Assembly: GCA_022563775.1 (NCBI GenBank)
Contig: JADFMS010000006.1
Span: 1-44,890, forward strand
From: Fidelibacterota bacterium
GTDB taxonomy: Bacteria; Marinisomatota; SORT01
DNA: 44,890 nt
Direction of reading: 5' to 3'
In this document: positions 30,817 to 39,102 of the stretch, piece after piece
How positions within the stretch are numbered: position 1 is the stretch's first letter
Layout: each line of letters begins with the position of its first letter
The notes under the pieces: generated by a model
Databases searched by the model: none
The model's input: only the letters and a program-made list of their open reading frames with translations
Told to the model about the DNA's origin: nothing
Made by a program: the position numbers and the translations under genes

Positions 30817-32730
30817 CTATTGCAAAGGCGGATTCTCCCGCACATTCACTACGAGAGCCACTTCTTCTAATTGACGGTCGTCCACCCTTCTGCCCATTAG
30901 GTCTGCGATGTATGTATCGGTTTTCTTCCGATTTTTGCTTTCTTTTTTAAGTCTGCGCGGAAACCTGTCACTGAAATTATCTATTTCAAACTCCGCATCC
31001 CACGGTTCGAGTACGTTCCAGCGTTTCGATTGTATCCTTGCGGTTATGTCTATCCCGAGTTCGTCATCCTGCAGGGTAATGGTATCACCGACTTCAAGCT
31101 TATCATACGGATACCCGTCCGGATCCGCCTCATAAAGGTCAATCGCTGAAACGGTGTACTTAACCTTTGCGTTCTTGGCTGATTGGAGAGAGTCAAATCC
31201 TTCATCCCAGAGGATTCGCGCGCCGCTTATAGGATAAAATTCGTTGGGAACGCTAATTTTAGAGGACTTTTCGAGAATCACCGAATCTATATAGAAGTCA
31301 GTTCCAATCGAATTGGAGAGTATCTTTATGATTCCTCCGGTTCCCTGTGCCGTGATTCCCTCTACCATAAGTTGAGTCCAGACTCTTGTTACGCTTGTCT
31401 GAGCGGTTTTTCCGGAGCTCGACGGTTGATCAGCGACACCGTCAAACAGTTCGAGTTTTACATTACCTGTAGTTACATACAGCCATACGTATAAGGAATA
31501 TACGCTATCCAGGTCGAGTGTTACGGATTGTTTCATTCCCTCTCCGGGATCTGCATCGTTAATCAGCTGACTCTTGGAACCGTATTTGACGAAATTGGTG
31601 TTTATGTTAGCTGAAACGGGGAATGCCGCCCCAAGCGTCACTACCGACCAGTTATCCGCTATTCCTGAATTGTAATCTCCCGAAAAATCGGTGTTCAAAA
31701 GTAAATTTCTCGCCTCGACCCTTGATCTGTTAAAATACGTTGATTCTATTGTTCCGTAGGAGCCTATCGAACCAGCATCCCTGATCTGTTTGATATCGGT
31801 CCCGGAAGCATCGGCGACTATCTTAAAGTAATCTCCTACCGTAAGTCCCGAAAGCGCCGTAGTCAGAACAACTTGGCTCCCTGCTATCGAGTCCGTTATA
31901 AGCCTCCTCGCTCCGATCGTGGCGCTTCCTAAAGCTCTTGTAACTTCCATATAGTAGTTGTTCCAGGAGTCGTTCGAGGGTACTAACCGCTGATGTGCGG
32001 ATATGGTTGTACCGGATAGCGCGGAAATGATATGTTCTGCGCCTTCCGTGCCGAGAATGGGATCACCACCAATATCGGCTGGCGGTTCTCCACCGCCGAC
32101 AGGATAGACCACGTTAAAGAGTTCCCGTGTATCAATATTCTTACGAATGCCTCTGAGGTTCCGCGCATAACGGATACGAGCATCCCGCAGACCCCCACGC
32201 GTCATTATGCTGACTGTTTTGTCGTTATGCACTATCAGATCGGTTCCAAGCCGCTCCCTTACCTCGTCGAGGAGGTCAAGAATTGAGTTGTAATTCAATA
32301 CAATATCCAATTTCGTTGCTGGGCTTATCGTTCCCACAGAAAAAGACGATTCCCCGAGAATTTCGTTTATCACCGTTGAAGGCTCCGCCTGTACATAAGG
32401 AGTCCATTTCGGGTAGACTTCGTCAAGCATATCGTATTTCAGATGTTCGCATTCAAGCCGTCCTTCCGGGGGACTGTTCCCAATTCGCAATTCGTGTTTT
32501 TGCCGAATCCTGAACGATTCATAACTCTCATCATCGAGGTTTACAACCCGGATCACTTCAAGCAGGTTAATCGAACTCCACAACTCAGTACTGAGTGTTA
32601 TGCCTATGGATAAGGCGTTTATGCCGTTTAGTTCATCGTTTCGTTTAGCATAAATGATCATTGCTGTCGGAAGTACCGCTTCCCTGGCAGAGTTGGCAGC
32701 GTCATACAGCTCCAGTCTGAATTCAGCCAT
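30817..32730 (-). CDS. Phage tail hub / Tal-like protein with inserted carbohydrate-binding-like module
   Basis: This 637-residue protein follows the distal tail gene, the place of the Tal or baseplate hub protein in siphophages. The N-terminal part (1-235) resembles prophage tail endopeptidase/gp37-like hubs, with EVRERLGTDLIVHNDKTVSIMTR and ELFNVVYPVGGGE. A beta-sandwich insertion at about 340-490 (NLLLNTDFSGDYNSGIADNWS up to DFYIDSVILEK) looks like a CBM4_9-type module and resembles one in the neighbouring Dit protein. The C-terminal part ends in VVNVRENPPLQ. No peptidase motif was found. The last 92 bases recur at 29261-29352. Confidence 0.75.
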   Translation of the reverse strand: MAEFRLELYDAANSAREAVLPTAMIIYAKRNDELNGINALSIGITLSTELWSSINLLEVIRVVNLDDESYESFRIRQKHELRIGNSPPEGRLECEHLKYDMLDEVYPKWTPYVQAEPSTVINEILGESSFSVGTISPATKLDIVLNYNSILDLLDEVRERLGTDLIVHNDKTVSIMTRGGLRDARIRYARNLRGIRKNIDTRELFNVVYPVGGGEPPADIGGDPILGTEGAEHIISALSGTTISAHQRLVPSNDSWNNYYMEVTRALGSATIGARRLITDSIAGSQVVLTTALSGLTVGDYFKIVADASGTDIKQIRDAGSIGSYGTIESTYFNRSRVEARNLLLNTDFSGDYNSGIADNWSVVTLGAAFPVSANINTNFVKYGSKSQLINDADPGEGMKQSVTLDLDSVYSLYVWLYVTTGNVKLELFDGVADQPSSSGKTAQTSVTRVWTQLMVEGITAQGTGGIIKILSNSIGTDFYIDSVILEKSSKISVPNEFYPISGARILWDEGFDSLQSAKNAKVKYTVSAIDLYEADPDGYPYDKLEVGDTITLQDDELGIDITARIQSKRWNVLEPWDAEFEIDNFSDRFPRRLKKESKNRKKTDTYIADLMGRRVDDRQLEEVALVVNVRENPPLQ

Positions 32731-32733
32731 CTG

Positions 32734-35700
32734 TCAGAGCCACTTCTTATTATAACTTAACTTTATTCCGGCATTGGCAACTTTATTGAACAGAACAGAT
32801 TCATTGCTATCCATATTCGGGAAGAAAGAACCTGCATCCATTGACGCTATTGCGTTCGTAAACGAGTCCGCCGAGGAATCGGCAAACTCAATCGTTTCTT
32901 TCTCGCTGTCTATCAATAACTTATCACCGTCAGATAAAGTTTTGGTAAGGCTGATTTTAGCGTTGTTATTTTTAATCGGTTTGTTCTGATTCGAGTATTT
33001 CAGCACTTCAGTGGCAGATAATTCTCTTGATAGCAGACAAATTTCATCAATTATCGCATCCGGAAATTGAGTCTGAGTGTTATCGCTCAGATATAACGTC
33101 CCCGGATTTCCTGTGAGTGGAGCAGCATTGGAATTCAGAACACCGCCTAAAACACCGTTGATATATATTCTAACTCCGGTGGAGCCGTAACTGGCTATAA
33201 CAGACAACAGTTCTCCATCTTCGAACGTTTGATTTCCTGCTTCGGCATCATAGTCAACTCCTGCTGCACGTTTTCTGAAAATGAATTTGTCGTTGGTCCA
33301 ATCGTAACTCAGCCGGAGATAGTTATTCGTGTCATACTGAAGTTCATATATAACCGGATCATCGGTTTCATCAGCCCATGTGGCGCCGAATTTCGGTTTT
33401 AACCAGCAGATAACAGATCCCTCGTTCTTATTTCCCGTCATGCTCCACGAAAGCGTGTCTCCCCCGTCCAAACGCAACCCATAACCGAACTTTTCTTGTG
33501 AATATGAATCTATCTCCGTTGTGGCTTTCGATGATGCGTTGGCTGTAACGGTGTCGAGTTTGATTAAAAAGACATCATCAATATAATAAGTTGTTCCAGA
33601 AAGTTGACAACCAATTCTTAAATTTCCCGTACCATCCGAACTTATTTTAAATGTCCATGAAAGTTTCTGATAATCGGTTGTAAGTGTAAACTGTTTTTCT
33701 GTAGAGGTAAGTCCCGTGAAATTTTCTACTCTTATTCTGAAATCTTCCCCCCCGCTTCCGCCTTTTGCCCAAATCGAAACGGTATACCAAGTATTTGTGA
33801 CTAAACTAAGACCAGTTTGTTTAATGCCATCGCCCGTCGAATTATTTACTAACTTTTGAGCCGCCATTCCCGAATGAATCAAACTGTTTTCTTCTGTCGG
33901 TGTTGGAGCACCCCTTAAAGTCCAACCCGGAGCTAATCCCGAAACATAAGTGCCCTCCATTGAGCTATTATTTACTAAACTAACCTGACAATCCATCTGG
34001 TCTATATAAATGATTGCGCTTGCAATTTGGTCGTCTTTTCTGAATCTAAACTCGTGTGCCACCGCCCCGTCAGCCTCGAAAGTTCCCTCGAAATAAAGCC
34101 AAACATCCTCTGCATAACTTGTTCCCATATCATCTGTGCCGGTGTTCAACCGTCGAGTATGAACGGTTGAATTGCCAACTATGTCGAGATATAAATCATC
34201 CGCACCCGTAAACTTATCTACGTATATCCAAAACCTATAAAAATAATCTTGATTGTTCACGAGTGTGCCGGTTGACACATGAGCATAACTATTTACGGGT
34301 GCGAATCCAGCCCAAGCAATCTTAGCGGATTGAGTGTCATATTTTATGATAGTAGATTCGTTTGAGAGAGTAATATCGGCATCGCTTTTGCTCCATTCAG
34401 CAGAAGGATTATTCTCCTGGTCGCCATCTGTGAACTTATTATCAACCCACGGATATTGAACGCTCACAGGATCGCCACTCGACAGTTCTCCGGCAGAAAG
34501 TAATTTAGTATCAGGTGTAACATACGGCTCTACGCCTGCGCCTGAATTTCGCAAGTCTGAAATTTCGGCATTCGTTAAAGCTCTTTCGAGTAATTGGTAA
34601 TGTATCAATCCATCAAATTGTTGGCTGTCCGCCGCCTGATTTATTCCGATTCTCAGTTGAGTGGGCGTTCCCTGCGGAGTTCCTAAAGCTGTAGACTTTC
34701 CTTGAACAGCCGTATCCAATTGTAACCCTGAGAAATTAGTTCCGTCAAATTTATTATTTATATCCCACCTTAACGCTATAAAATACCATTCGCCTGCCGT
34801 AAAATTTGCCGACGTGACCGATATCAAATTATCGATCGGAACATTATTCCATTCTACCCTGCTGAATAAATTATTAGAGTCATTCTTGGCAAGCAGAATC
34901 CGATTATTTGCATCAAACTGAAATTGAAATATGCCGTGTGTTAGACCGTCATCACCGTCAAAATAAGGTTTAACCCATATAATTATAGTCCCTTGATACG
35001 TATTAAGGTTGATGTAATTCTCATTTCTAATTTGTGTTCCTCTGTCGAAATAAACTAAATCCTTGCCTGTTATTTGTATGGCTTTTGACTGTTGACTCGC
35101 GAGAGATTTTCGAGTCCTATATCCAAAAGCCGAAGAGAAATTTCCTGATATGGTCGAGAGAGTCACATCGCTGAGGTTATCGTTATAATCAAAGTGCGCT
35201 ACTCCAACCTTGTCCCCTTCGATCAACATCGGATTCGTGACCGCTCCGCTCAGCTCAATAATCGGTTTACTTTGTACATTGCCGGTACTGAAAACCTTGA
35301 ACTCATCCGCGTTTCCAGTCATCGTAGCTTCCGTAAGAGCGTTGGAGATTGCAAACGGCTCGTCACATCTAAATCTCGCGCGAATAAGTTTCATCTCGTT
35401 ACGCATCCACTGATGAGAAATATCCTGCAATTCAAAAACAGAGTCGAAGACCGCATTGTAATGCCTGTCGGATTCGTCACCGAATTCTAATCTGCCGTAT
35501 TTGAACCCATCCGTGATGGATTCTTCACCCGGCGACACTGTCTCATCTTCCATAGCGAAGAGAGACTTAAGGTTCTCAATATTACTCATCAAAGTCGCAT
35601 GGGAAACACCCTCGATGGTCCCTTCAATCTCAATGATTCTCGGTTTATACGTCTGCTTGAATGCTATTCTTCCATGTCGACCGGGGATGGCGACGCTTTT

Positions 35701-35802
35701 AACCTCAACAGGAGGTTTACCACGCCCGCTGACACGCGTTATCTCCGTAAAGAGGTCGCGAATTGATTTGCCGTTCCACTTGATCGAATCGGTGAATGCC
35801 AT
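32734..35802 (-). CDS. Phage distal tail (Dit)-like protein with two LamG-like and two CBM-like modules
   Basis: The 1022-residue protein begins with a Dit-like domain (WNGKSIRDLFTEITRVSGRGKPPVEVKSVAIPGRHGRIAFK, RIIEIEGTIEG). This ring-forming protein joins the tail tube to the hub. After it come a LamG-like lectin domain (about 255-420), two CBM4_9-like sandwich modules (about 450-750), and another LamG-like domain (about 790-940), with AEWYFIALRWDI and TGVRIYINGVLGG as landmarks. The end (about 960-1022) resembles the start of a second Dit half, split by the lectins. These modules suggest glycan binding on a target cell. It is separated by three bases from the hub gene. Confidence 0.78.
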   Translation of the reverse strand: MAFTDSIKWNGKSIRDLFTEITRVSGRGKPPVEVKSVAIPGRHGRIAFKQTYKPRIIEIEGTIEGVSHATLMSNIENLKSLFAMEDETVSPGEESITDGFKYGRLEFGDESDRHYNAVFDSVFELQDISHQWMRNEMKLIRARFRCDEPFAISNALTEATMTGNADEFKVFSTGNVQSKPIIELSGAVTNPMLIEGDKVGVAHFDYNDNLSDVTLSTISGNFSSAFGYRTRKSLASQQSKAIQITGKDLVYFDRGTQIRNENYINLNTYQGTIIIWVKPYFDGDDGLTHGIFQFQFDANNRILLAKNDSNNLFSRVEWNNVPIDNLISVTSANFTAGEWYFIALRWDINNKFDGTNFSGLQLDTAVQGKSTALGTPQGTPTQLRIGINQAADSQQFDGLIHYQLLERALTNAEISDLRNSGAGVEPYVTPDTKLLSAGELSSGDPVSVQYPWVDNKFTDGDQENNPSAEWSKSDADITLSNESTIIKYDTQSAKIAWAGFAPVNSYAHVSTGTLVNNQDYFYRFWIYVDKFTGADDLYLDIVGNSTVHTRRLNTGTDDMGTSYAEDVWLYFEGTFEADGAVAHEFRFRKDDQIASAIIYIDQMDCQVSLVNNSSMEGTYVSGLAPGWTLRGAPTPTEENSLIHSGMAAQKLVNNSTGDGIKQTGLSLVTNTWYTVSIWAKGGSGGEDFRIRVENFTGLTSTEKQFTLTTDYQKLSWTFKISSDGTGNLRIGCQLSGTTYYIDDVFLIKLDTVTANASSKATTEIDSYSQEKFGYGLRLDGGDTLSWSMTGNKNEGSVICWLKPKFGATWADETDDPVIYELQYDTNNYLRLSYDWTNDKFIFRKRAAGVDYDAEAGNQTFEDGELLSVIASYGSTGVRIYINGVLGGVLNSNAAPLTGNPGTLYLSDNTQTQFPDAIIDEICLLSRELSATEVLKYSNQNKPIKNNNAKISLTKTLSDGDKLLIDSEKETIEFADSSADSFTNAIASMDAGSFFPNMDSNESVLFNKVANAGIKLSYNKKWL

Positions 35803-36038
35803 TTACACCTCTATATTATTGCCGTTAACTCACTGCTTTCACTGTATGCAGAATTGTCAGGTTCGGAAATTATGTGCCGGTTAGGGTCCACCGCCGATGG
35901 CGGGACTTTTGCTTGCCCTGACAGCTACCTATCACGTCTTTGCGAGGAGTCCTGTCAGTTGGCGGACGACGTGGCAATCTCGTGCTATACTCATCTTAAA
36001 GTCTGAGATTGCTTCGACCTGACAGCACTCATTACATC
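35803..36038. repeat. Repeat cluster inside the tail operon
   Basis: At 35884-35925 stands CCACCGCCGATGGCGGGAC with TTTTGCTTGCCCTGAC, nearly identical to 41090-41126. It is followed by a member of the GTCATTGCGAGG family: CACGTCTTTGCGAGGAGTCC, GACGTGGCAATCTC at 35968-35981 and the counter-arm GTCTGAGATTGCTTCGACCTGAC. The internal CAGTTGGCGGACGACG is shared with other gaps. It separates the 266-residue gene from the Dit gene and contains no gene. Confidence 0.8.
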
Positions 36039-36839
36039 TTACCGCCTCATAGACCTCGCAAGTTCTAAATTGTTGAGATAAAGCTGCAGAGCGTTTTTCT
36101 TTTGGGTTACCGGTCCGAGCCTGTCGCTAAGTTTTTTCAGACGCGCGTCACGAAGCTTCGTAAAGTCCGACTCGATGACTTGCATAGAGGCGCTGTCCTT
36201 CTCCATGTCACCTACGGCTAACGGATTGGTCTTCACCTTCACCGTTGGCCAGACCGATTCAAAATAGTTAATGAGGCGGGTGTTGTTCTCCGCAAGTGCG
36301 GTTTTATACGTTTCCAATGCTTCAAGCGGGTAGTGCCGGATCTGTTTGGTGAGTTCGCGCTGTTCCTCTATCTGGGCGATCTTTCGCAGGTTCATAGCCG
36401 TCTCGAGCGCAAGTTTCCGGCTGACCTTATCGTCTGTCAGCACCGCGTCTCTTATAGACGTTTTTGCTTCTTTCAGGAGTTTTTGATACGCCCCTTCTTC
36501 CTCATCATCAGCGTAGATAACAGACTGCTCCTCCGCTCGCAACTCTCTGAGACTGTTTTGTATCTGCGCGAGATGCTTTGCTTCTTCTGCTTCGAAAAGA
36601 GAATTAAAACCGGATTTTATCTTCTCTGATTCCATCTTCGTATACTCTTCCGAATAGCGCTCATCCTTACCCAGAGCCGATAACTCATTCTCTCTTTTAA
36701 CACGCAGTTCTTCGGTGCGCGCATGATGTTCCTCCACCAAACCGGGGAAGAGACTTTTTACTCCGCTTATAACATCCCCGCCGTATATCGGCTCTTCCTG
36801 GTCAGTGACTCCAATCTTCTCTTTCGGTTCTGTAGTCAT
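36039..36839 (-). CDS. Alpha-helical tail-cluster protein, possible minimal tape measure or chaperone
   Basis: The 266-residue protein is almost wholly helical and charged (EEHHARTEELRVKRENELSALGK, EAEEAKHLAQIQNSLRELRAEEQ, LDKLSDRLGPVTQKKNALQLYLNNLEL-type stretches). It has no signal peptide and no membrane segment. It sits between the frameshifted tail chaperone and the Dit gene, where the tape measure gene normally lies. Its length would correspond to a very short tail if it were that ruler. I do not recognise its family; a tape measure, a tape-measure chaperone or an unrelated filler protein are all possible. Confidence 0.45.
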   Translation of the reverse strand: MTTEPKEKIGVTDQEEPIYGGDVISGVKSLFPGLVEEHHARTEELRVKRENELSALGKDERYSEEYTKMESEKIKSGFNSLFEAEEAKHLAQIQNSLRELRAEEQSVIYADDEEEGAYQKLLKEAKTSIRDAVLTDDKVSRKLALETAMNLRKIAQIEEQRELTKQIRHYPLEALETYKTALAENNTRLINYFESVWPTVKVKTNPLAVGDMEKDSASMQVIESDFTKLRDARLKKLSDRLGPVTQKKNALQLYLNNLELARSMRR

Positions 36840-36867
36840 TTATTTACCTCATTATTGATTTTATTTA

Positions 36868-36991
36868 GATGAGATTGCCGCAGTCGTTCTCCAGAGCAAG
36901 TGGAGAACTCCCTCGCAATAACCGTGAATTTTCCTTCCTCCGTCATTACGAGGAATCCGCAGCTTACCGATGACGAAGTAATCTCAGATTC
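36868..36991. repeat. Inverted-repeat element inside the tail operon
   Basis: One arm reads GATGAGATTGCCGCAGTCG...CCCTCGCAATAACCG, the other CCGTCATTACGAGGAATCC...GACGAAGTAATCTCAGATTC. These are the GAGATTGC and GTCATTRCGAGG ends of the inverted-repeat family in a rearranged order; GTTCTCCAGAGCAAGTGGAGAAC forms an internal hairpin (two arms around AGAGCAAG). It lies between two tail genes that would be expected to be contiguous. Confidence 0.75.
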
Positions 36992-37013
36992 AATTCTTAT
37001 GTGTTCCACACTG

Positions 37014-37589
37014 TCAAATCCGCAACCCGGCTGCCCTGAGTTGGGCGATAGTTTCGTTCGCCAAATCCTCCGCTACTTCTGTCAGCTGCGCACTATCTGC
37101 GAGGTTGATCTCTCCGTTGAAAATATTATTTATCTCAATTGCGGGAAGGTTTGTTCCGGATATGTCCGACCCTCCGGCAGGTAGCGATGTTCCCGGCAGA
37201 ATTCCCGAAGAATTGAACCGAGTTCTTATAAACCTCCTCCATATTTCGAGCGACTCCTGCTGAATTGCCCTGCTCGTATTGAGGATACCGATAAGAAGAT
37301 TAGCCTGAATCTCCGTGATACCGACGAAATGCCTGAACGAAGTCGAGCGTTTCGGGTCATTGTCATCCTCCTCATTTAAGCGTTCTCCGCCGTCATCGGG
37401 ATTCGGCTTATGCTTTCTCGGACCGAACAGGCTTCCCTCACGCCTCGCGGACTCTATGTAAAGTCTCAATTCCTCATGCGTACCGGTAACGGAAAGTATC
37501 GCCTCTCTCACATCCGCGAGAAAGAAACCTCGACCGTTAAAATCGCCGACGCTCTCACCGAGCATAGAATTAATCCGATGCTGATTCAC
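37014..37589 (-). CDS. Short tail-cluster protein at the tape measure position
   Basis: The 191-residue protein overlaps the T-frame of the tail chaperone by 20 bases, exactly as tape measure genes overlap gpG-T in siphophages. It has a polar, disordered centre (FGPRKHKPNPDDGGERLNEEDDNDPKRS), then a helix (RHFVGITEIQANLLIGILNTSRAIQQESLEIWRRFIR) and a C-terminal tail with IEINNIFNGEINLADSAQLTEVAEDLANETIAQL, an ending common in tape measure proteins. Typical tape measures are several hundred to over a thousand residues. It may be a much reduced tape measure, or the C-terminal part of one. Confidence 0.5.
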   Translation of the reverse strand: MNQHRINSMLGESVGDFNGRGFFLADVREAILSVTGTHEELRLYIESARREGSLFGPRKHKPNPDDGGERLNEEDDNDPKRSTSFRHFVGITEIQANLLIGILNTSRAIQQESLEIWRRFIRTRFNSSGILPGTSLPAGGSDISGTNLPAIEINNIFNGEINLADSAQLTEVAEDLANETIAQLRAAGLRI

Positions 37590-37806
37590 TCTTACCTCCG
37601 AATTCGGTTAGCGATCCCAACGATGGTTTCTTTATCAAATCATATTCGGGCTGAAGGTCATAGGCAGGATATCTGTCCATAATAAGTAATAACTGCGGAT
37701 ACGATAATTTATTCAGAATATAGTCCACGCGCCAATTGGTCAGCGACACTACCGTAGCTACTATATCCGCCAACTCGAATCTCAAAGAACCCTCAGCCCG
37801 CTGATT
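37570..37806 (-). CDS. Tail assembly chaperone T-domain, reached by -1 frameshift
   Basis: This frame is open from the slippery site at 37812-37806 to 37570 and encodes NQRAEGSLRFELADIV, TNWRVDYILNKLSYPQLLLIMDR and a Lys/Ser-rich end. It has no ATG and no ribosome binding site; only a TTG at 37785 could start it alone. Its position after the G frame and before the tape measure, its size and its frame relation (-1) fit the T part of a lambda-type gpG-T. The frameshift product would be about 209 residues. Confidence 0.75.
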   Translation of the reverse strand, partial: NQRAEGSLRFELADIVATVVSLTNWRVDYILNKLSYPQLLLIMDRYPAYDLQPEYDLIKKPSLGSLTEFGGKSESASD

Positions 37807-38198
37807 TTTTTTAATATGTCTTCTAAGTTGTGCATATTAAGGAGCTTGCCGACAACCTCTTTGAGATTGTCGAAACCGGTCTTCTCGAGTTCATCCGTTT
37901 TCACCGTTGAATTAGCTGCCTCGAAGACTTCATTCTCATCAAGGAACATCTGCACAATGCGTATGATATGGTCGAAAGGCATATCAAGCAGTTTGTCCAC
38001 AGTCGATTCAATCTCGTCGTCATTTTTTGATTTCAGAGATTCAACCGCTATGTATACTCCGTCTCTGTATTTTGCAATTGATTTCGAAATCGCCCGCATC
38101 TGCGTAAGCGTTCGGGGCTTGACAGTGTAGCTGTTCTCCCCTATCGACACCTCTTCAGGCTGAGCCGTGATAACAGCCGCCGCTTTTTCATCTGTCAT
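37782..38198 (-). CDS. Tail assembly chaperone G
   Basis: The 138-residue protein has the properties of gpG-like chaperones: acidic and helical after an N-terminal beta segment (EEVSIGENSYTVKPRTLTQMRAISKSIAKYRDGVYIAVESL). FDHIIRIVQMFLDENEVFEAANSTV lies in the middle. Near its C-terminus it meets an A-run that can shift ribosomes into the T frame. It is upstream of the short tape-measure-like gene and downstream of the toxin pair. The function is to hold the tape measure during tail assembly; the assignment rests on position, size and frameshift. Confidence 0.75.
   Translation of the reverse strand: MTDEKAAAVITAQPEEVSIGENSYTVKPRTLTQMRAISKSIAKYRDGVYIAVESLKSKNDDEIESTVDKLLDMPFDHIIRIVQMFLDENEVFEAANSTVKTDELEKTGFDNLKEVVGKLLNMHNLEDILKKISGLRVL
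37805..37812 (-). other. Slippery site for programmed -1 frameshift
   Basis: Eight A follow TT on the minus strand. Read in the G frame as TTA-AAA-AAA-ATC, the heptamer A-AAA-AAA is exactly in register for simultaneous slippage of two tRNAs. After the slip, reading continues as AAT-CAG-CGG-GCT into the T frame, which is open. The G frame itself stops 22 bases further on. A downstream stimulatory stem was not established. Confidence 0.8.
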
Positions 38199-38317
38199 AA
38201 AAAATCCCTCCTATATTAACGGAGGGAGTAAGGGAGAATCTGTTTTTAAGAGTATGAGTCAGGTTAAATGGAAAATTGTAGGAGTCAGGATTTCGCATTG
38301 ACTGCCTTTATATTACT

Positions 38318-38713
38318 TCAAATTAGATCAAGATGAATTTTTATGCCTTCATCAATAATATTCATCTTATTATTATCCAGATTACCGATACTGCCTATCA
38401 CCCGTGCTTTGGAAATAGTCCGAATCTGGTCACACAGCGCAAAACATTTAATATTGACGCCGCCCTCACCTTTTCCGATAGGAATATGCACTAACGAATT
38501 ACGTTTCAAGTTCGAAGCGGAAAAGGGAACGAAAGTTACATTCGGGCTTAATTCATTCGATATTTCTTCTTGAATGTTTACTGCAGGACGTATTTTCCCG
38601 ATCTCGTACTTGTCAAATGGTGGATCACAATTCACCAGGAATACCTCACCTCTAACAAACTTAGGTGTCGGTAGATTAGAACGTTTTAATTTACCGAATC
38701 CGGTTTTTTTCAC
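38318..38713 (-). CDS. MazF/PemK family mRNA interferase toxin
   Basis: The 131-residue protein shows the PemK/MazF fold signature: FVRGEVFLVNCDPPFDKYEIGKIRPAVNIQEE at the start, VTFVPFSAS, HIPIGKGEGGVNIKCFALCDQIRTISKARVIGSIGNL in the middle, and a closing helix. The residues equivalent to the MazF Arg in RPAV and the Ser/Thr in TISK are kept. It is cut from the antitoxin by a four-base overlap and lies between the tail tube gene and the G chaperone, so it interrupts the tail operon. It would cut mRNA when its antitoxin is depleted. Confidence 0.88.
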   Translation of the reverse strand: MKKTGFGKLKRSNLPTPKFVRGEVFLVNCDPPFDKYEIGKIRPAVNIQEEISNELSPNVTFVPFSASNLKRNSLVHIPIGKGEGGVNIKCFALCDQIRTISKARVIGSIGNLDNNKMNIIDEGIKIHLDLI

Positions 38714-38973
38714 AACCCTTCAACGCTCACATAATCCCAAACTTCGGCTTCTTTCTCCAATATTTCGTTATTTGCATTATACGCTTCTCTGAGATTTTGT
38801 TGAATTCTTTCTCTTTTAGTTTTTTTTACTATACTCCTTATAGATTCACGTAATAGCTCCGCTTTTGAACTATTCAGGTAATCGATTGCCTGCTCGAATT
38901 CAACGTAGAGATCTATCGGCAAACCAAAGTTAATAAACTTTTGCTCTTTTGCAATTTTGGATAAAGTACCCAT
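38710..38973 (-). CDS. Antitoxin of the MazF/PemK pair, ribbon-helix-helix type
   Basis: The start was placed at the ATG at 38973, because AAGGAG lies eight bases before it; the upstream ATG at 38991 has no such site and its codons contain that AAGGAG. The 87-residue product has an RHH-like region (FINFGLPIDLYVEFEQAIDYLNSSKAELLRESIRSIV) and a polar C-terminal helix with EKEAEVWDYVSVEGL for toxin binding. It overlaps the toxin gene by four bases. Upstream, GATATGCATAT, TTGCATATTGATATG and ATATTATATAT form a cluster of inverted repeats suited to autorepression. Confidence 0.8.
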   Translation of the reverse strand: MGTLSKIAKEQKFINFGLPIDLYVEFEQAIDYLNSSKAELLRESIRSIVKKTKRERIQQNLREAYNANNEILEKEAEVWDYVSVEGL

Positions 38974-39102
38974 ATCATTCTCCTTTTTCATATCAAAACA
39001 ATATATAATATTTCATATCAATATGCAATACATAATATGCATATCGGTCTGATATATAACTTTCTTAAGTATTATCATAGATGAGGATGATAACTCTAAC
39101 AC

